Shown piece by piece: positions 44,090-56,216 of a stretch of DNA of 64,000 bases. Under the pieces are notes generated by a model. The model had not been told where the DNA came from and searched no databases. It saw nothing but the letters and a program-made list of their open reading frames with translations. This DNA is from Kingdonia uniflora (Eukaryota > Streptophyta > Magnoliopsida > Ranunculales > Circaeasteraceae), in NCBI GenBank assembly GCA_014058105.1, contig JACGCM010001311.1, forward strand, positions 792,501 to 856,500. The letters run 5' to 3'. Positions within the stretch are counted from its first letter, which is position 1, and each line of letters starts with the position of its first letter. Position numbers and translations under genes: made by a program.

Positions 44090-45380
44090 TAGTATTCCAA
44101 GGATTGAAAATGGGGATTCCCTCTTCAGTCATGAGATGATATGATCCCAGGCCTGAGAGACCTGTGATAATGAATGGACCCTCCCAGTTGTCGGTTAATT
44201 TTCCAGCGTGAGGCTCTTTGAGATGTTGAGGAATTTTTCTGAGGACAAGATCGTCAATTTGGAAGGTACGATTACAGACTCAGTTGTTGTATGATCTGGC
44301 TAGCATATGCTGATATTGACCTAGGTTAGCGATGACGCGTTCCCTGGTTTCATCACTCATATTGAGGTTGTAAGCCAGTTCGAACTCATTTTCCTCGTCG
44401 GTCAGCTCGTGATCTCGAACTGGGTAATGATATTTGGAAGGAATGACGACTTCAATGCCATAGGCAAGGAGAAATGGAGTACATCCTGTTGGCACTCGGG
44501 GAGTGGTACGAAATGCCCATAGGACATGAGGCAGTTCGCAAACCCAATTCCCTTTTTTCTGTAAGTGAAGCTATTTTTTGAGTCCATCAACGATGGTTTT
44601 GTTAGTAATTTCAGCTTGGCCATTGCCTTGAGGATAGTAAGGATTGGATGGTGAGTGGATGATATTGTGTTAGTTGAGGAATGTGACGATCTTTCCCCCA
44701 ACAAATTGGGGCCCATTATCGATACGAATCAGGTGGGGGTACCCATACTGAGTGATGATGTATTCCCAGATAAAAGAAATGACCTCTTCTTCTCTGGTTT
44801 GGCATATAAGAGCTGCTTCTACCCATTGTGTAAAATAATCGGTAGCTACGAGGAGGTGAGAGTAATTACCTAGAGAGTTAGGGAATTTGCCGATGAGATT
44901 AAGTGCCCATCTTTTGAATGGCCAGAGCACCTTGCTTGCATGGAGCTCGAGCGCAGGGGCGCGTATCATGTGTCCATGTCATTGGCAGGTATCGCATCTG
45001 CGTGAGTACTCTTCTGCTTGCTTGCGCATGCCGGGCAGTAATACTCCTTGTATAGTAGCTTTGTTTGCTAGTGATCGACCTGCAGCATGAGAGCCACAAG
45101 TCCCTTCATGTAATTCGCAGAGCATCTCCTCTGGTTTGGATTTGGAGAGGCACTTGAGATAAGTCCCTATGGCGAAAAGTTAGTATAACGTACTATTCTG
45201 ATTTGTGTAGCGCTTCGAGTTGTTGATCGACTCTCGGCACTCTTTTGGATCGTCTGGAAGTGGTCCATTGTAACTGTTGTCGATGCCGAGGTAAGCTAAT
45301 AAAGGCATTTGCCAATCGTCGTCTCCCCCTTTATCTCCCCCAGTATTGATCGTGCATAATAAAATGCGATTAATACTGGG
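44090..45380 (-). pseudogene. Tat2 integrase
   Basis: The core reads WPFKRWALNLIGKFPNSLGN, LLVATDYFTQWVEA, YPHLIRIDNGPQFVGG and PYYPQGNGQAEITNKT. All three catalytic residues (Asp, Asp, Glu) are kept. The zinc-binding part upstream is recognisable near 45000-45100 (CHW..VSHLREYS shadows). The C-terminal part reads LWAFRTTPRVPTGCTPFLLA, EVVIPSKYHYP, LRKIPQHLKEPHAGKLTDNW and EGPFII. Stops after TFLN (44670) and TRSYNN (44280) break it. No chromodomain. Confidence 0.75.
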
Positions 45381-47330
45381 GGTTGAAATTATTTCGATTT
45401 GTGATATCGAGCTTTTGTACCCAAGACCCCGGCCAGATACACCAGGGAATCGGTGTATCTATTTTTGCCTCGACGAAGATAATTGAGAGTTGCTTTCGCG
45501 AACTTTCTCATCCTATCTATAACGAGGGCTGCGTACTCTATCATCTTCCCATTCTTCTTATATTGCTCAGAGTAGTGGTGGACGATGAGTAGTAAATCTG
45601 TATAAAATGAAAGGTCAGAGACTTCGAGCTCAAGAGCAAGATCGAGTCCATGAATAAGAACATCGTATTCAGTGACGTTATTTGAGGCTTCAAAATCCAG
45701 GCGGATCAATTAATCAATTCTATCATTGGAAGGGGTAATCAATATGATTCCAATTCCTGACCCTACAGGTCCTGCTGATCCGTCCGTGAGAAGTCTCCAC
45801 CCTTTAGTCGTAATCCATTCAACTCTCTCGTCAAAGGGTTTGGGGGTGGATCTTTGGGATTTCCTTCTGTTAGGTTAGGATTGTGCTCATCCCACTCGAG
45901 ATCTTCCACTAGAAAATCTGTGAGAAAGTCGCTAACGGCCTAACCCTTTTCGGAATGACGTTGCTCGAACTTGATATCATGTTCTTCCAAACTGATGGAC
46001 CACGGCTGCACTCTTCTTGATTTTTCTTTCTTAGATAGAACCTCTCGAGGTGGATAGTTTGTCATAAATTTGACTGAATGAGCTTGGAAGTAGTGCTTGA
46101 GTTTCTATCAAGTGTTGACAAGAGTGAGAAGAAGATTCTCAATTTTAGAATACCTCGTTTATGCTGAAGTGAAGGTTTTGTTGATGAAGTAGACGGGTTT
46201 CTCGACCTTCCCATCAAGGCGGATGAGAACCGAGTTGAGTGAAGTATCAATGACTGCTAAGTAGATAATACGTTTCTCATTATCTAATGGGGTGCTCATT
46301 ATGTAAGACCTCCCCAAGTAGATTTTGAGATCCTGAAAAGCTGCTTCGCATTCTGGTGTCCATATGACCTCTGTGTTTGGCTGAACCTTCCCTTGTTTGG
46401 TGTAGCCGCGGAGTAACAGGAATAGCCAACGACAGCGGTTTGAAGATTTAGACACGAAACAGTTGATAGCGGCAATCTTGCCGGCTAGTTTCTGAACGTC
46501 TTTTATTGTTCATGGAGAAGGCATATTGAGGAGAGCTCAAATCTAATCTGGATCAGCCTCAATCCCTTTATGCTGATGAGATGACCTAAAAACCGTCTAG
46601 AATGGACCCCGAATTGACATTTATCAGGGTTGAGACGCATTTTGTAAGAACGAAGGATGTTAAATATAGTATTGAGATCGGAGATATGATTGACTGACTA
46701 TACGCTATTGCATAAGAGATCTTAGATGCAGACTTCAACAACTTTCCCTAGATGTGCTTTGAACATAGTAGTCATCAACCTTTGATATGTGGCACCCGTG
46801 TTTTTGAGTCTGACGGGAATAACTTTGTAGGAATAAAGACCTCTCTCAGTGATGAAAGTTGTCTTTTTCTTGATCTTCTTCCAGAAGTGGAATCTGATTG
46901 TACCCCGAAGCAGCATCCATTATAGATAGGAGATCATGGCCTGGTGTAGAATCGAGGATCTGATGTATGTTAGGAAGAGGGAAACTATCATTTGGAGTAT
47001 GTTTGTTCAGATCGGCGAAATCGACGCAAACTCGGACTTTTCCGTTCTTCTTTTGTACAGTGACAATATTGGATCTCCAGTCTGGATATTTGGCTTCCCG
47101 AATGAATCTCACTTTGATTAATTTCTCTATCTTAGTGTTAACTTCATCTCGAAGATGAGGTGACAGTCGCTGCTATTTTTGTTTGACTGCTGTGACATTG
47201 ATGTTGATGGATAGTTTGTGGTATGCCTTGGCCGGATCGACCCCCGACATTTCTTCGAAAGACCACGCGAAAACGTCTCAATTGCGTTGCAAAAACTGAA
47301 TGAGATCATCTTTTTCATGCTGAACTATCC
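45381..47330 (-). pseudogene. Tat2 reverse transcriptase and RNase H
   Basis: RT blocks read FIREAKYPDWRSNIVTVQKK, NGKVRVCVDFADLNKHTPND, LLSIMDAASGYNQIPLLEED and KVIPVRLKNTGATYQRLMTT. The YIDD active site is lost: the matching place reads VVEVCI followed by a stop (about 46725). The RT end and RNase H show KMRLNPDKCQFGVHSRRFLG, KIAAINCFVSKSSNRCRWLF, DKVEKPVYFINKTFTSA and, farther, EYDVLIHGLDLALELEVSDL. Several stops and frame changes. Confidence 0.75.
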
Positions 47331-47445
47331 TAGTACCAATGAAAGTACCCTGGCCAGGTCCATCAAGGTTGATGTATTCTGTGGGCTCCTCCGTGGAAGG
47401 TTGATCGTTGAGTTGATCAGCTTCCTGTAATTGCTATGCAATAAA

Positions 47446-48075
47446 TTTGTTAGAAGTATCTAAGATAGCAGAGATAGTATTTTTACAATCCCGAGGGAGG
47501 TTCTGACTACCTTTGATCACATAAATACCGCTGTCATGTTTGAATCGGAGTGCCTGATGATAGGTGAAAGTGATTGCTTCCGTGTTGTGAATCCAGCAGC
47601 GGCCCATAATCCCGAGATAACGAGATTTTTCATTGATGATATAGAAAATGACGTCGATGGTGGTTGGTCCTGCAGTGATAGGTAAGATGATCTTTCCTAC
47701 TCATTCTTCTCTGGAACCATTGAACCCACTTATATCGGTGTCGCTCTAAATAACTTGGTCGGCCAAACCCATTTGGTCGATAGTGCTCTGAAAAAGATTC
47801 TCAATATCGCTTCCAGTATCAATCATCATTGTGTACATGACAAACTTCTTCATTTTCAGCATTATTACTAACGCATCATGATGTGGAAATTTGACATGGC
47901 TAGTATCGTAATCTTCGAATGAAATACCAAGTCGGTGATTGCTCGACTCAGGGAGAAGTTTGGGTTCTTTGTCATGTGGTGTAAGATCGCAACATTCTGA
48001 TAATCTCCTACGTTTGGATCTTGTTGAACTGGTTATCTGGTTGAATTCGATCTTGTTGCAGTGGTGCATATAGCA
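47446..48075 (-). pseudogene. Tat2 protease
   Basis: The frame has ISFEDYDTSHVKFPHHDALV, KKFVMYTMMIDTGSDIENLF and, after a stop, GFNGSREE, IDVIFYIINEKSRYLGIMGR and CWIHNTEAITFTYHQALRF. The DTGS active site is intact, unlike Tat1. It lies between gag and RT on the minus strand as expected. Confidence 0.7.
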
Positions 48076-48199
48076 GATATGTTTCTCCTCGGTTGGATCA
48101 TTGACCGGAATAACTTCAAGCTATTTTTTGTAGCTGCCATTTTTGTACGATTCTAAGTTGACTATATATTCGAGCATCCGTCCCTCTTTAAAAATTTAC

Positions 48200-49212
48200 T
48201 CGAGCAACCTCTACAAAGCATAGTAATTGTTAGTAGAATGAAGGTTTACCCTATGATGATGGCAGTATGGTCGATTATCGATTGGTTCCAGCGGTTGGGA
48301 GATGCGGTAGAGCATGTCTTTCAACAACTTTGGAAAAATTAAGGAGATTCGGACATTTAACTTTCGGAGGATGGGTTTATTTGGTGAGCCGCCTTTCCTA
48401 GGATAGGCAGTCTTTTCCTGTGTACGCTTCTTATCTCTATGTTCCTCCTTTGGTTCGGTGTTTTGATCTGTTGATGGACCTTTGGTGGAGATGACAGATT
48501 TAGTAGATTTTTGTCGGCCATACATCATCCTTTCCAGGTCCACGTAACTATTGACTTTGGTGATCATATCCTCCAAGGTCGCAGGTTTGTTGAGAAAAAT
48601 GTACTCTTTGGCCTTATAATCGAGCTAGAGCGCGTTGCTAAAAGCTGTAACAATTATCTTCTGATCGAGGTTATCAACTTTACGCGTAAGCTCCAATAAT
48701 TTCTTCGCAAAAGCCTTGAGTTTCTCTCCGTGTGATTGTTTGGGACTGATTAGAGAATACAAATTCTCCTCTTTGTCCCTGTTATGAGCATACGTCTTGA
48801 TGAACTATTTCTACATCTGCTCGAACGTATTTATGGAATCTTCAAGGAGAGAATGGAACCAGCGGAGTGGTTCCTCCTGTGGACTGGTAGCGAACAAACG
48901 ACAAAGGATGTGATTGAGGTTGGAGTACAACCCCAATGAATCACGATACTGTTGAATGTGTTCCCTCGGGTCAATATCTTTGTATTTTTGAAGTTTTAGA
49001 GTAAGAAAACCTTTCGGTATTTCCACGTTGAATAGTTCTTTGGCAATCGGACTTCCTTGCAACCTGGTGATGTCGCCGGTAGTACCTAGAATTTGTGCTT
49101 CGGTCAACTCCTTAATCTGTTGGTCCATATGTTCTTTCGTAACATAATGACATGTCGGCTGAATCGTTGTGCGGGCGGGTATTGGATGATGAGTACCAGT
49201 ACCTTCACTCAC
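48200..49212 (-). pseudogene. Tat2 gag
   Basis: From the Met at 49212 the frame reads MSEGTGTHHPIPARTTIQPT, then IAKELFNVEIPKGFLTLKLQ, YKDIDPREHIQQYRDSL, CRLFATSPQEEPLRWFHSLL. After a stop, LYSLISPKQSHGEKLKAFAK, KLLELTRKV and YIFLNKPATLEDMITKVNSY continue the standard Gag core. A basic tail follows (QNTEPKEEHRDKKRTQEKTA). The last stretch (48210-48350) covers YCHHHRVNLHSTNNYYAL, resembling a worn zinc knuckle. Stops at 48811 and about 48627. Confidence 0.7.
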
Positions 49213-49750
49213 ACGATCTCCTATTAGAATTTGTTGCTGAGGTTGATGTTTCTCCTCCTGACGGACAAATATTCAATGACCTCGACTGGCTTCAGATTGA
49301 ACTTCTCCTCATAAATGTATAAAGGGTTGTGGTTCATGCTGAAGATTCATGGAAATAACTCCTCGAGTTCCCAACCTTTCCCTTGTAGAAATACGGGAGG
49401 TTTCGAACAATTGATTGTGACCTCTCGTTGGCAGAGCCTACTGAGTATTTTGTAGAGCCTCGAGAGTAGTCTGCATTGTTGTTAATTGGCCTTCATGTCA
49501 TTTGAGCACTATCAAACGATCTTGTCTTTCTGCATCGAGCTCTTTTTCACGGATCTCCCGATCCTTAGTTAACTGAAGTTCGAGCTCGGCGTATTTCTCT
49601 ATTTCGGTATCGAGATTCGCCCATAACTTTGTAAGCTATCCTGGCTCCAGTGACACCTCGAACTGGACACCTGTAGCTGGTCGTCTAGAAGTAACCATGA
49701 TTGAAATCGTAGTGAAAGACTACCTTAGGATATCGAGGAAAGGCAATCTT

Positions 49751-49767
49751 TCCAACAGACGGCGCCA
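49751..49767 (-). promoter_or_regulatory. Tat2 primer-binding site
   Basis: The minus strand reads TGGCGCCGTCTGTTGGA two bases from the 5' LTR end. TGGCGCCGT pairs with the 3' end of a tRNA ending ACGGCGCCA (Asp type). It fixes the direction of the element. Confidence 0.7.
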
Positions 49768-49769
49768 AA

Positions 49770-50381
49770 TGTGATGGCCAAATTTTGTAAGCTCGTAATG
49801 GCTTGGAATTCACTATCACTCGAATGAACCTGTAACAATATTCTAATAAAAAATAAGAAAATGACACAGGTGGATTTTAGCGTGGAAAACCTCTAAATAG
49901 GTAAAAAAAACCACGACCTCGAGTGGAGAATTTTTGGTAAAAGTATTTTTAGTAATTGAAGTAGGTATCTTATTACAAGTGATTTCTAAGTTTAGAAATA
50001 CTTGAATCTTGTAACTAAGAAGCTTGAATAGTTTGAGAATCTAGACAAGTGAATTCTTTTATAATTTTTCTGGTCGTGTCTCTTCCCAAACTTTTTCTTT
50101 ATATAGGCCTTCTTCACAGCTCTTCATCGTACTAGAGCACATTTACCAAACAATCTGGTTAGTGGCGATTGACTGAGTAGTTGATGAGTTCGTGAGAGAC
50201 AAGTGTCTTTGACTCGTTCAGGTTTTCTGATTTAAGCTCGACCCACACTTTTCGCTAGTTCGTGGGGTAGGTTGAAATATTGATTAGAGAAGTTATGCTA
50301 CAAAAGGCGTGAGCCTGAGATGGGGGTAATTCGAACTGGCGACAGCTCGATTTAGATGAGATCGAGGGATAGGTCCTTACA
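49770..50381 (-). repeat. Tat2 5' LTR
   Basis: Plus strand TGTGATGGCCAAATTTTG to AGGTCCTTACA, the partner of 37742-38366. CTTTTTCTTTATATAGGCCT near 50094, read on the minus strand, contains TATATAAAG and is the likely TATA box of the element. Confidence 0.8.
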
Positions 50382-51094
50382 GTGCCCTTCTATGTTCCTT
50401 AATCCCATTAAACTGTAATTTTTATTTCCTAAAAGGATTATCTGCCGGTAGAAATCTTCTAGTATCCATATAAATATGCTTACATCGATATTTTAACCTC
50501 TTTGAGGATATGTCTTCGCTGTAAACTGGACACCCATATTTTCCTCCAGTTCTGCAACCATAGATATGTCCATCTGTAAGAAAATCATTGATCATCCATA
50601 ATAAGATTGTTTTAATTGTAAACATGGTCTTCTCATGAGCGTCATAAGTTAAAATACCATTATCCCACAGATCTTTCAACTCTGAGACCAAAGGTTGGAG
50701 GTAAACATCGATATCTTTTCCTGGACCACTATTACCTGGAATAAGTAGAGCAAGTAAAGTAAAATCTTTTTGCATGCACAAAGATGGTGGAAGATTGTAC
50801 GGGATAATTATCACTGGCCAACAACTATATGAACTGCTCTTATTGCCAAATGCGTTGAACCCGTCAGTAGCGAGTCTAAGACGAAAACTTTGTGCTTCTT
50901 TTGAAAATACAGGTTACCTAATATCTACTCCTTTCCAACATGAAAATTCAGTGGGATGACACATGGGACCATCATTGGATGTACCTTTATGATGCCATTT
51001 CAAACTCCCAGTAATCCATGGAATGCTGTGAAAGAAATTAAAAAGACATAAAGCCTCTATAGTCGGTCTTGCTCATAAAATAACTACACAAGTT
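50382..51094 (-). pseudogene. CACTA tnp2 gene, second piece (transposase core)
   Basis: The minus strand reads MCHPTEFSCWKGVDI, LRLATDGFNAFGNKSSSYSC, WPVIIIPYNLPPSLCMQKDF, LLALLIPGNSGPGKDIDVYL and QPLVSELKDLWDNGILTYDA. It then reads TILLWMINDFLTDGHIYGCR and MDTRRFLPADNPFRK. This is the central block of plant tnp2 transposases (TDGFNPFG, PYNLPP, IPGPxxPGxxIDVYLQPLI). A stop in place of a residue interrupts VDI..PVF near 50920. The copia element is inserted on its right, Tat2 on its left. Confidence 0.85.
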
Positions 51095-51099
51095 ATGAG

Positions 51100-51329
51100 T
51101 ATTAAGGATATAGATGAGTAAGCACACAGTCAGCAACATAAAACTGAGTCGGCACGTGTACAACCAGCAATGCTGAGTCATCACAACTATTATAACTACT
51201 CAATTGTATAACAAAATTAGTTAAAATCTGTTTCAACTATTCTTGTAAACTGTCGATAAATACACTTGTAATAGTTAGAGAATAAATGAATGAAGAATTC
51301 TCTCTCCCAATTGAGTCTAGTTTCAATCA
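51100..51329 (+). repeat. Copia 5' LTR
   Basis: It begins TATTAAGGATATAGATGAG (the 3' LTR begins TGTTAAGG, so the first bases have mutated) and ends AGTTTCAATCA. AACTGTCGATAAATACACTTG near 51250 may be the promoter region. Confidence 0.82.
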
Positions 51330-51590
51330 TGGTATCAGAGCTAATCAACCTTGCGGTTCTAAGATCCAATTAGGGTTTTTACTCCTAAATCTCTTGTTTT
51401 CTTTGAAGTTTATCTTGTTTAAGTTGAAACCAGCTTCAATTTCTTCTATTTTAGCTAAATCCAACTTTAATTCTATAGTTTTTCATCGATTTCAACTTGA
51501 AATCGATCTCAATTTCAGCAATTCGATCTCAATATGTCTAAATTTCAACTTCATTCGGTATAATTAGGTCCTCAAAAATAGATCTTGATC

Positions 51591-52680
51591 ATGGCAGGTG
51601 AACTACAATCAACTTAAGCTCCATCAATGGTGATCTAAAATATCTCAAATCTGATCCCAATCAAGCTAAACAAGGATAACTATGTGGTCTGGAGGTCTTT
51701 GGTCTTGCCTATTCTTCGACGATATTCTCTTCTTGGCTATGTGGATGGTACAAATATTTGTCCACCATAGAAACTCCCTTTCACTAATGAATCAGGTCAA
51801 ACAACTATCTCTACAAATTAAGCTTTTCATCGATGGGTCAAAAATGACCAGACACTGCTAATTAGGATCAATGCCACCCTCTCTGACTATCTTTTGGCTT
51901 ACATAGGGAATTCTACCACATCTCATATGTTGTGGTCAACCTTAGAACATCGATTTTCATCGATTACACGTTATCATGTTATGCAATTGAAAGGTTCATC
52001 CATAATTTATGATTACTTGCAACTAATTAAACATATCTCAGACAATCTAGCTACAGTAGGTTCTCCAATCTCTGACGGTGATCTTACTTTTCATGTTCTA
52101 AATGGTTTACCCCCAGAATTTGACCCCTTCTCAACATCAATTAGAGTTAGATTTGAAGGAATCATAATTGATGATCTCCACAGTCTTTTGTTAAGTGGGG
52201 AATTAACAATTGAAGAGAGAACAAGTTCTCTCAATTCCTTAGCATAAGGCATACAAGTGTTTACAACAAAAAGATCAACTTCTTATCTTCTAAATAGATC
52301 CACAGATAGGGGACCAAACAACAACTACAATGGCAGAGGTTACAATTTTCAACAACAAGGGAATCGAATGTATCAAAACAGTAATTAAGGCAGAGGAAAT
52401 TGCTCTACTCATGGTAATTCTTATCACAACAACAATGGGTAAGGTTTCTTTAACAACAATCATTTTGAGTATGGTCAGGGATCAAACAAGGCTGATTTCA
52501 ACCAAGGAACAAACATGCCAAGATGTCAAATTTGTTCTTATGTTGGGCACACTGCAATAGATTGTCATAATCGAATGAACTTTGCTTATCAAGGCAAGAT
52601 CCCAACACTAAAGCTAGCTGCAATGGCTGCAACAAGAAATGGTAGTCAAGCTTCATCTTCCACCAAGTCACATTGGTTTA
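51591..52680 (+). pseudogene. Copia gag with zinc knuckle
   Basis: The ATG at 51591 gives MAGELQST followed by an early stop. The same frame continues IKLNKDNYVVWRSLVLPILR, LGYVDGTN, LLAYIGNSTTSHMLWSTLEH, SSIIYDYLQLIKHISDNLAT and LNGLPPEFDPFSTSIRVRFE, the UBN2-type copia Gag. The zinc knuckle CQICSYVGHTAIDCHNRMN lies at about 52520. Stops at 51774 (TGG to TAG type) and elsewhere interrupt it. Confidence 0.75.
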
Positions 52681-55600
52681 CAGATACAGGGGCAACTAAT
52701 CATGCTACAGCAGATCTCAACAACCTATCTTTACATGAGGAATACCAGGGAATACACAAAATCGCAGTAGGGAGTGGACAAGGACTACACATTGCATGAG
52801 GAATACCAGGGAACAAACAAAAATGCAGTGGGGAGTGGACAAGGACTACACATTCAAAGCACAGATTCTTCTATTGTCTCTACTAGCTTTTCTCCTATGT
52901 CAAAATTTTATCTAAAAGATATCTTACATGTACCTGATATATCCCATAACCTTTTATCTGTTCACAAATGTATTAGAGACAATAACTGTACTCTTACTTT
53001 TGATAGTCATGCCTTCTTTGTAAAGGACAAACTCTTGGGGAAGATGCTTTTCCAAGGACCACATAAGAATGGTCTTTACCCCTTCAAGTTCAATTACTCT
53101 CCTTCCTCTTCTACTAGTCAAAGCACAACATTTCTTGGAGAAAGAACATCATCTACTATTTGGCATCAAAGACTGGGCCATCCCTCTACTCCAATTCTTC
53201 AAAAACTCATTCATCAACATCAATTACCAATTAAAGGCAAGCTGTCTCCAGTTCCTTTTTGTGCTAATTGTCAACTTGGCAAAAGCAAGAAACTACCTTT
53301 TTTAATTTTTATAACTAGAAGTACTAGCCCTTTACAACTTTTATATTGCTATCTATGGGGGCCATCTCCTGTAAACTTTCTTTCTAGTTTTAGATATTAT
53401 GTCAGCTTTGTAGATGACTATACCAAATATTGTTAGATTTTTCCACTATATACAAAAGCTGATTTCTATAGTATCTTTGTTTCCTTTAAAGCCAATGTTG
53501 AAAACAAACTAGATTTGAAAATCAAATCTATTAGAACTGATACAGGGGGTGAATTCATTAGTCACAGATTTGAATAGTCTCATATTCTCTCTGGTATTTC
53601 ACATCAGTTTTCTTGTGTTCACACCCTAGAACAAAATGGTATTGTGGAGTAAAAACACAAACATATTGTAGAAATGAGCAAAACCTTATTTGCTCAGAAT
53701 TTCCTTCCTTCACACTATTGGATTGATGTCTTTCAAACCTCAATTTTTCTTATCAATAAACTACCCCCTAAACAACGCAATTTCTTATCTCCTTGGGAAA
53801 GATATTTTAATGAATCTCCCAACTACAAATTTCATAAATCTTATGGTTGTGCTTGTTATCCATGGCTTAAGCCTTATACTAAAAACAAACTAGAAAGTAG
53901 AAGCAAGCTTTGTATCCTCAATGGTTATAATCTGAATCATAGAGGTTATAAATGCTTAGATCCCCATACTCGAAAAATTCTAGTGTCAAGACATGTTGTC
54001 TTTAATGAACAATACTTTCCTTTCATTTCACCTAACACTTCAAAGCTAACATCCTCTTGTGAGACATGCTCTAATCCAGCAGTTAATGTCCCCACATTTT
54101 CAAGTCATCTATCACATTCCATTATACCTCCTATGTTAAGTCCCCTTCACACTCTATCTAATACATCTCAATCTAGTATACAAAGTACAGATGAGCCACT
54201 TACCTCACCTATGCCCCAAATATCAGCACCTTCACCTATTTCACAAACCTCTTTACCTTCATTAATACCACCACCTTCATCATACCCAAATATATCTCAA
54301 CAAATATTACCAGCACCATTACTACTTTCAACAAACACACAACAACATCATATGGTTACTAGAAGCAAAAATAACATGTTCAAACCAAAAACCTATATAT
54401 GTACAAGATATCCAATACCTACTGTTTTACTCACCACCTCATCACCCACTGTTCCAACTTGTTTTACTCAAGCAATCAAGGATTCCTCCTGGAGACAAGC
54501 TATGGTCACAAAATTTAATGCTCTTATAAAAACATGTACATGGCTTCTTTTTCCTCCATACTCCAAACAAAAACTTGTTGGTTGCAAATGGGATTTTAAG
54601 ATAAAAGAAAAGCCAAATGGATCAATTGATAGATACAAAGCAAGATTAGTAACAAAGGGCTATCACCAGAAAGAAGGACTAGACTACAATGAAACTTTTA
54701 GTCCAGTGGTTAAACCTTCCACAATTAGATTGGTTATTGCTCTAGCAGTACAATATGATTGACAAATTAAACAATTAGATGTTACTAATGTCTTCTTACA
54801 TGGAACTTTGAAAGAAGAGGTGTACATGGTCCAACCCCCTGGCTTTATTGATCCTGTTCATCCTACTTATGTGTGCAAACTACAAAAATCAATTTATGGA
54901 CTCATACAGGCACCTAGAGCATGGCATGATTATCTTGTTCAAAGTCTTCATGAATGTGGTTTTCACACATCAAAGGCAAACACATCTCTTTTTGTTTAGA
55001 AAACATCTTCTTCATTGGCCTTTATTATGATCTATGTGGATAATATTATGATTACTTAAAGCTCTCCTCAATATTGTCAATCACTTATTCAACATTTGAG
55101 CACAAGATTTTCCATGAAAGACTTAGGTTCATTACATTATTTTCTTGGGTTAGAAGCAACACGAACATCTCAAGGAAATTTTCTTCATCTGTCCAAATAT
55201 GCTATAGAACTTTTACAAAATCACACATGGATGGCTCTAAGTCATGCTCCCCTTGCTCAACTGGAACAAAGTTTTCTCCCAATGATGGTGAACTCCTTTA
55301 AGACAGCTTTCACTATAGGTCTTTAGTTGGAGCTCTCCAATATCTGACCTGGACAAGACCAGATCTTGCTTTTTCAGTAAACAAAGTCTACCAGTTTATG
55401 CACTCCCCTACAACTTCACATTTATCAGCAGTAAAAAGGATTCTCAAATATGTTAAAGGCACTATTAACCATGACATCTTCTTCTCCAAAGGCAATGGTC
55501 TCATTATAGCCTTCTCAGATGCAGACTGGGTGGGAAATCCTTTTGAGAGAAGGTCCACAAGTGGTTTTTGTGCGTTATTTAGGAACTCACCAATTTCCTG

Positions 55601-55778
55601 GAGTGCTAAGAAACAAGCAACAATTGCAAGATCCTCTATAGAAAGTGAGTGCAGGTCACTTTCCTTAACTGCAGTTGAAGTCTCATGGTTGTGTGTTCTG
55701 TTAGCAGATCTTCACATCTACATTCATAAGGCTCCTCTAATTTGGTATGAACATAAATGTTATTTCACAAGTATCTAA
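52681..55778 (+). pseudogene. Copia pol: protease, integrase, RT, RNase H
   Basis: Protease has WFTDTGATNHATADL (about 52676). A 61-bp tandem duplication at 52734-52855 shifts the frame. Integrase shows WHQRLGHPSTPILQKLI, FCANCQLGKSKKLPF, YVSFVDDYTKYC, IRTDTGGEFIS and EQNGIVE. RT has WKWD-type KQKLVGCKWDFKIKEKPNGS, YKARLVTKGYHQKEGLDYNE, EEVYMVQPPGF and MIYVDNIMIT, where the second Asp of YVDD is Asn. RNase H reads FSDADWVGNPFERRSTSGFC and TIARSSIESECRSLSL. Many stops replace Trp codons (TGG to TAG or TGA). A frameshift lies near 55270. Confidence 0.82.
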
Positions 55779-55978
55779 TCTTATCTTTCATGCTATAACA
55801 AAACATATAGAAATAAACTACCATTTTATCAGGGAATTGGTCACTCAAAATAGTGTTCAAGTCAATTATTTGTGTACAAGAGATCAAGTTGCAGACATAT
55901 TTATTAAAGGTTTATAAGATTTACCTATCTCAAAAGCAAGTTGTCAGTTCAGGCTCCTCCCTTCAGCTTGAGGGTATA

Positions 55979-56210
55979 TGTTAAGGATACAGATGAATTA
56001 GCACAAAGTTAGCAACATAAAGCTCAATTAGCACTTGTACAGTCAGCAATGCTGAGTTAGCACAACTGTTATAACTACTCAACTATATAACAAAATTGGT
56101 TAAAATTTGTGTCAACTATTCTTGTAAACTGTCTATAAATACACCTGTAATAATTAGAGAATAAATTAATGAAGAATTATTTCTCTCCCAATTGTTTCTA
56201 GTTTCAATCA
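55979..56210 (+). repeat. Copia 3' LTR
   Basis: It starts TGTTAAGGATACAGATGAA and ends AGTTTCAATCA. It matches the 5' LTR over its whole length with scattered changes (for example GAGTCGGCACGTG against AATTAGCACTTG). Confidence 0.85.
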
Positions 56211-56216
56211 ATAAGG

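Larger units (their letters stand above)
37742..50381 (-). mobile_element. Tat2: Ty3/gypsy (Tat-type) LTR retrotransposon, 12.6 kb
   Basis: LTRs are 37742-38366 and 49770-50381. The flanking 5-mers are GTGCT (37737-37741) and GTGCC (50382-50386), one mismatch. On the minus strand: 5' LTR, primer site, gag, protease, RT, RNase H, integrase, a tandem-repeat block, then a 3' region carrying plus-strand genes, a polypurine tract and 3' LTR. Gene order, primer site and antisense ORFs match Tat1, but the LTRs are unrelated by eye, so the two are different families of one lineage. Stops and a lost RT active site make it inactive. Confidence 0.85.
51100..56210 (+). mobile_element. Ty1/copia LTR retrotransposon, 5.1 kb, inserted in CACTA
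   Basis: LTRs of about 230 bp lie at 51100-51329 and 55979-56210, with ATGAG on the left (51095-51099) and ATAAG on the right (56211-56215). The primer site TGGTATCAGAGC, for initiator tRNA-Met, follows the 5' LTR directly (51330-51341). A purine-rich TTGAGGGTATA precedes the 3' LTR. Order gag, protease, integrase, RT, RNase H on the plus strand is the copia order. It separates tnp2 pieces 1 and 2. Stops, a 61-bp duplication and a mutated RT site show inactivity. Confidence 0.88.
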
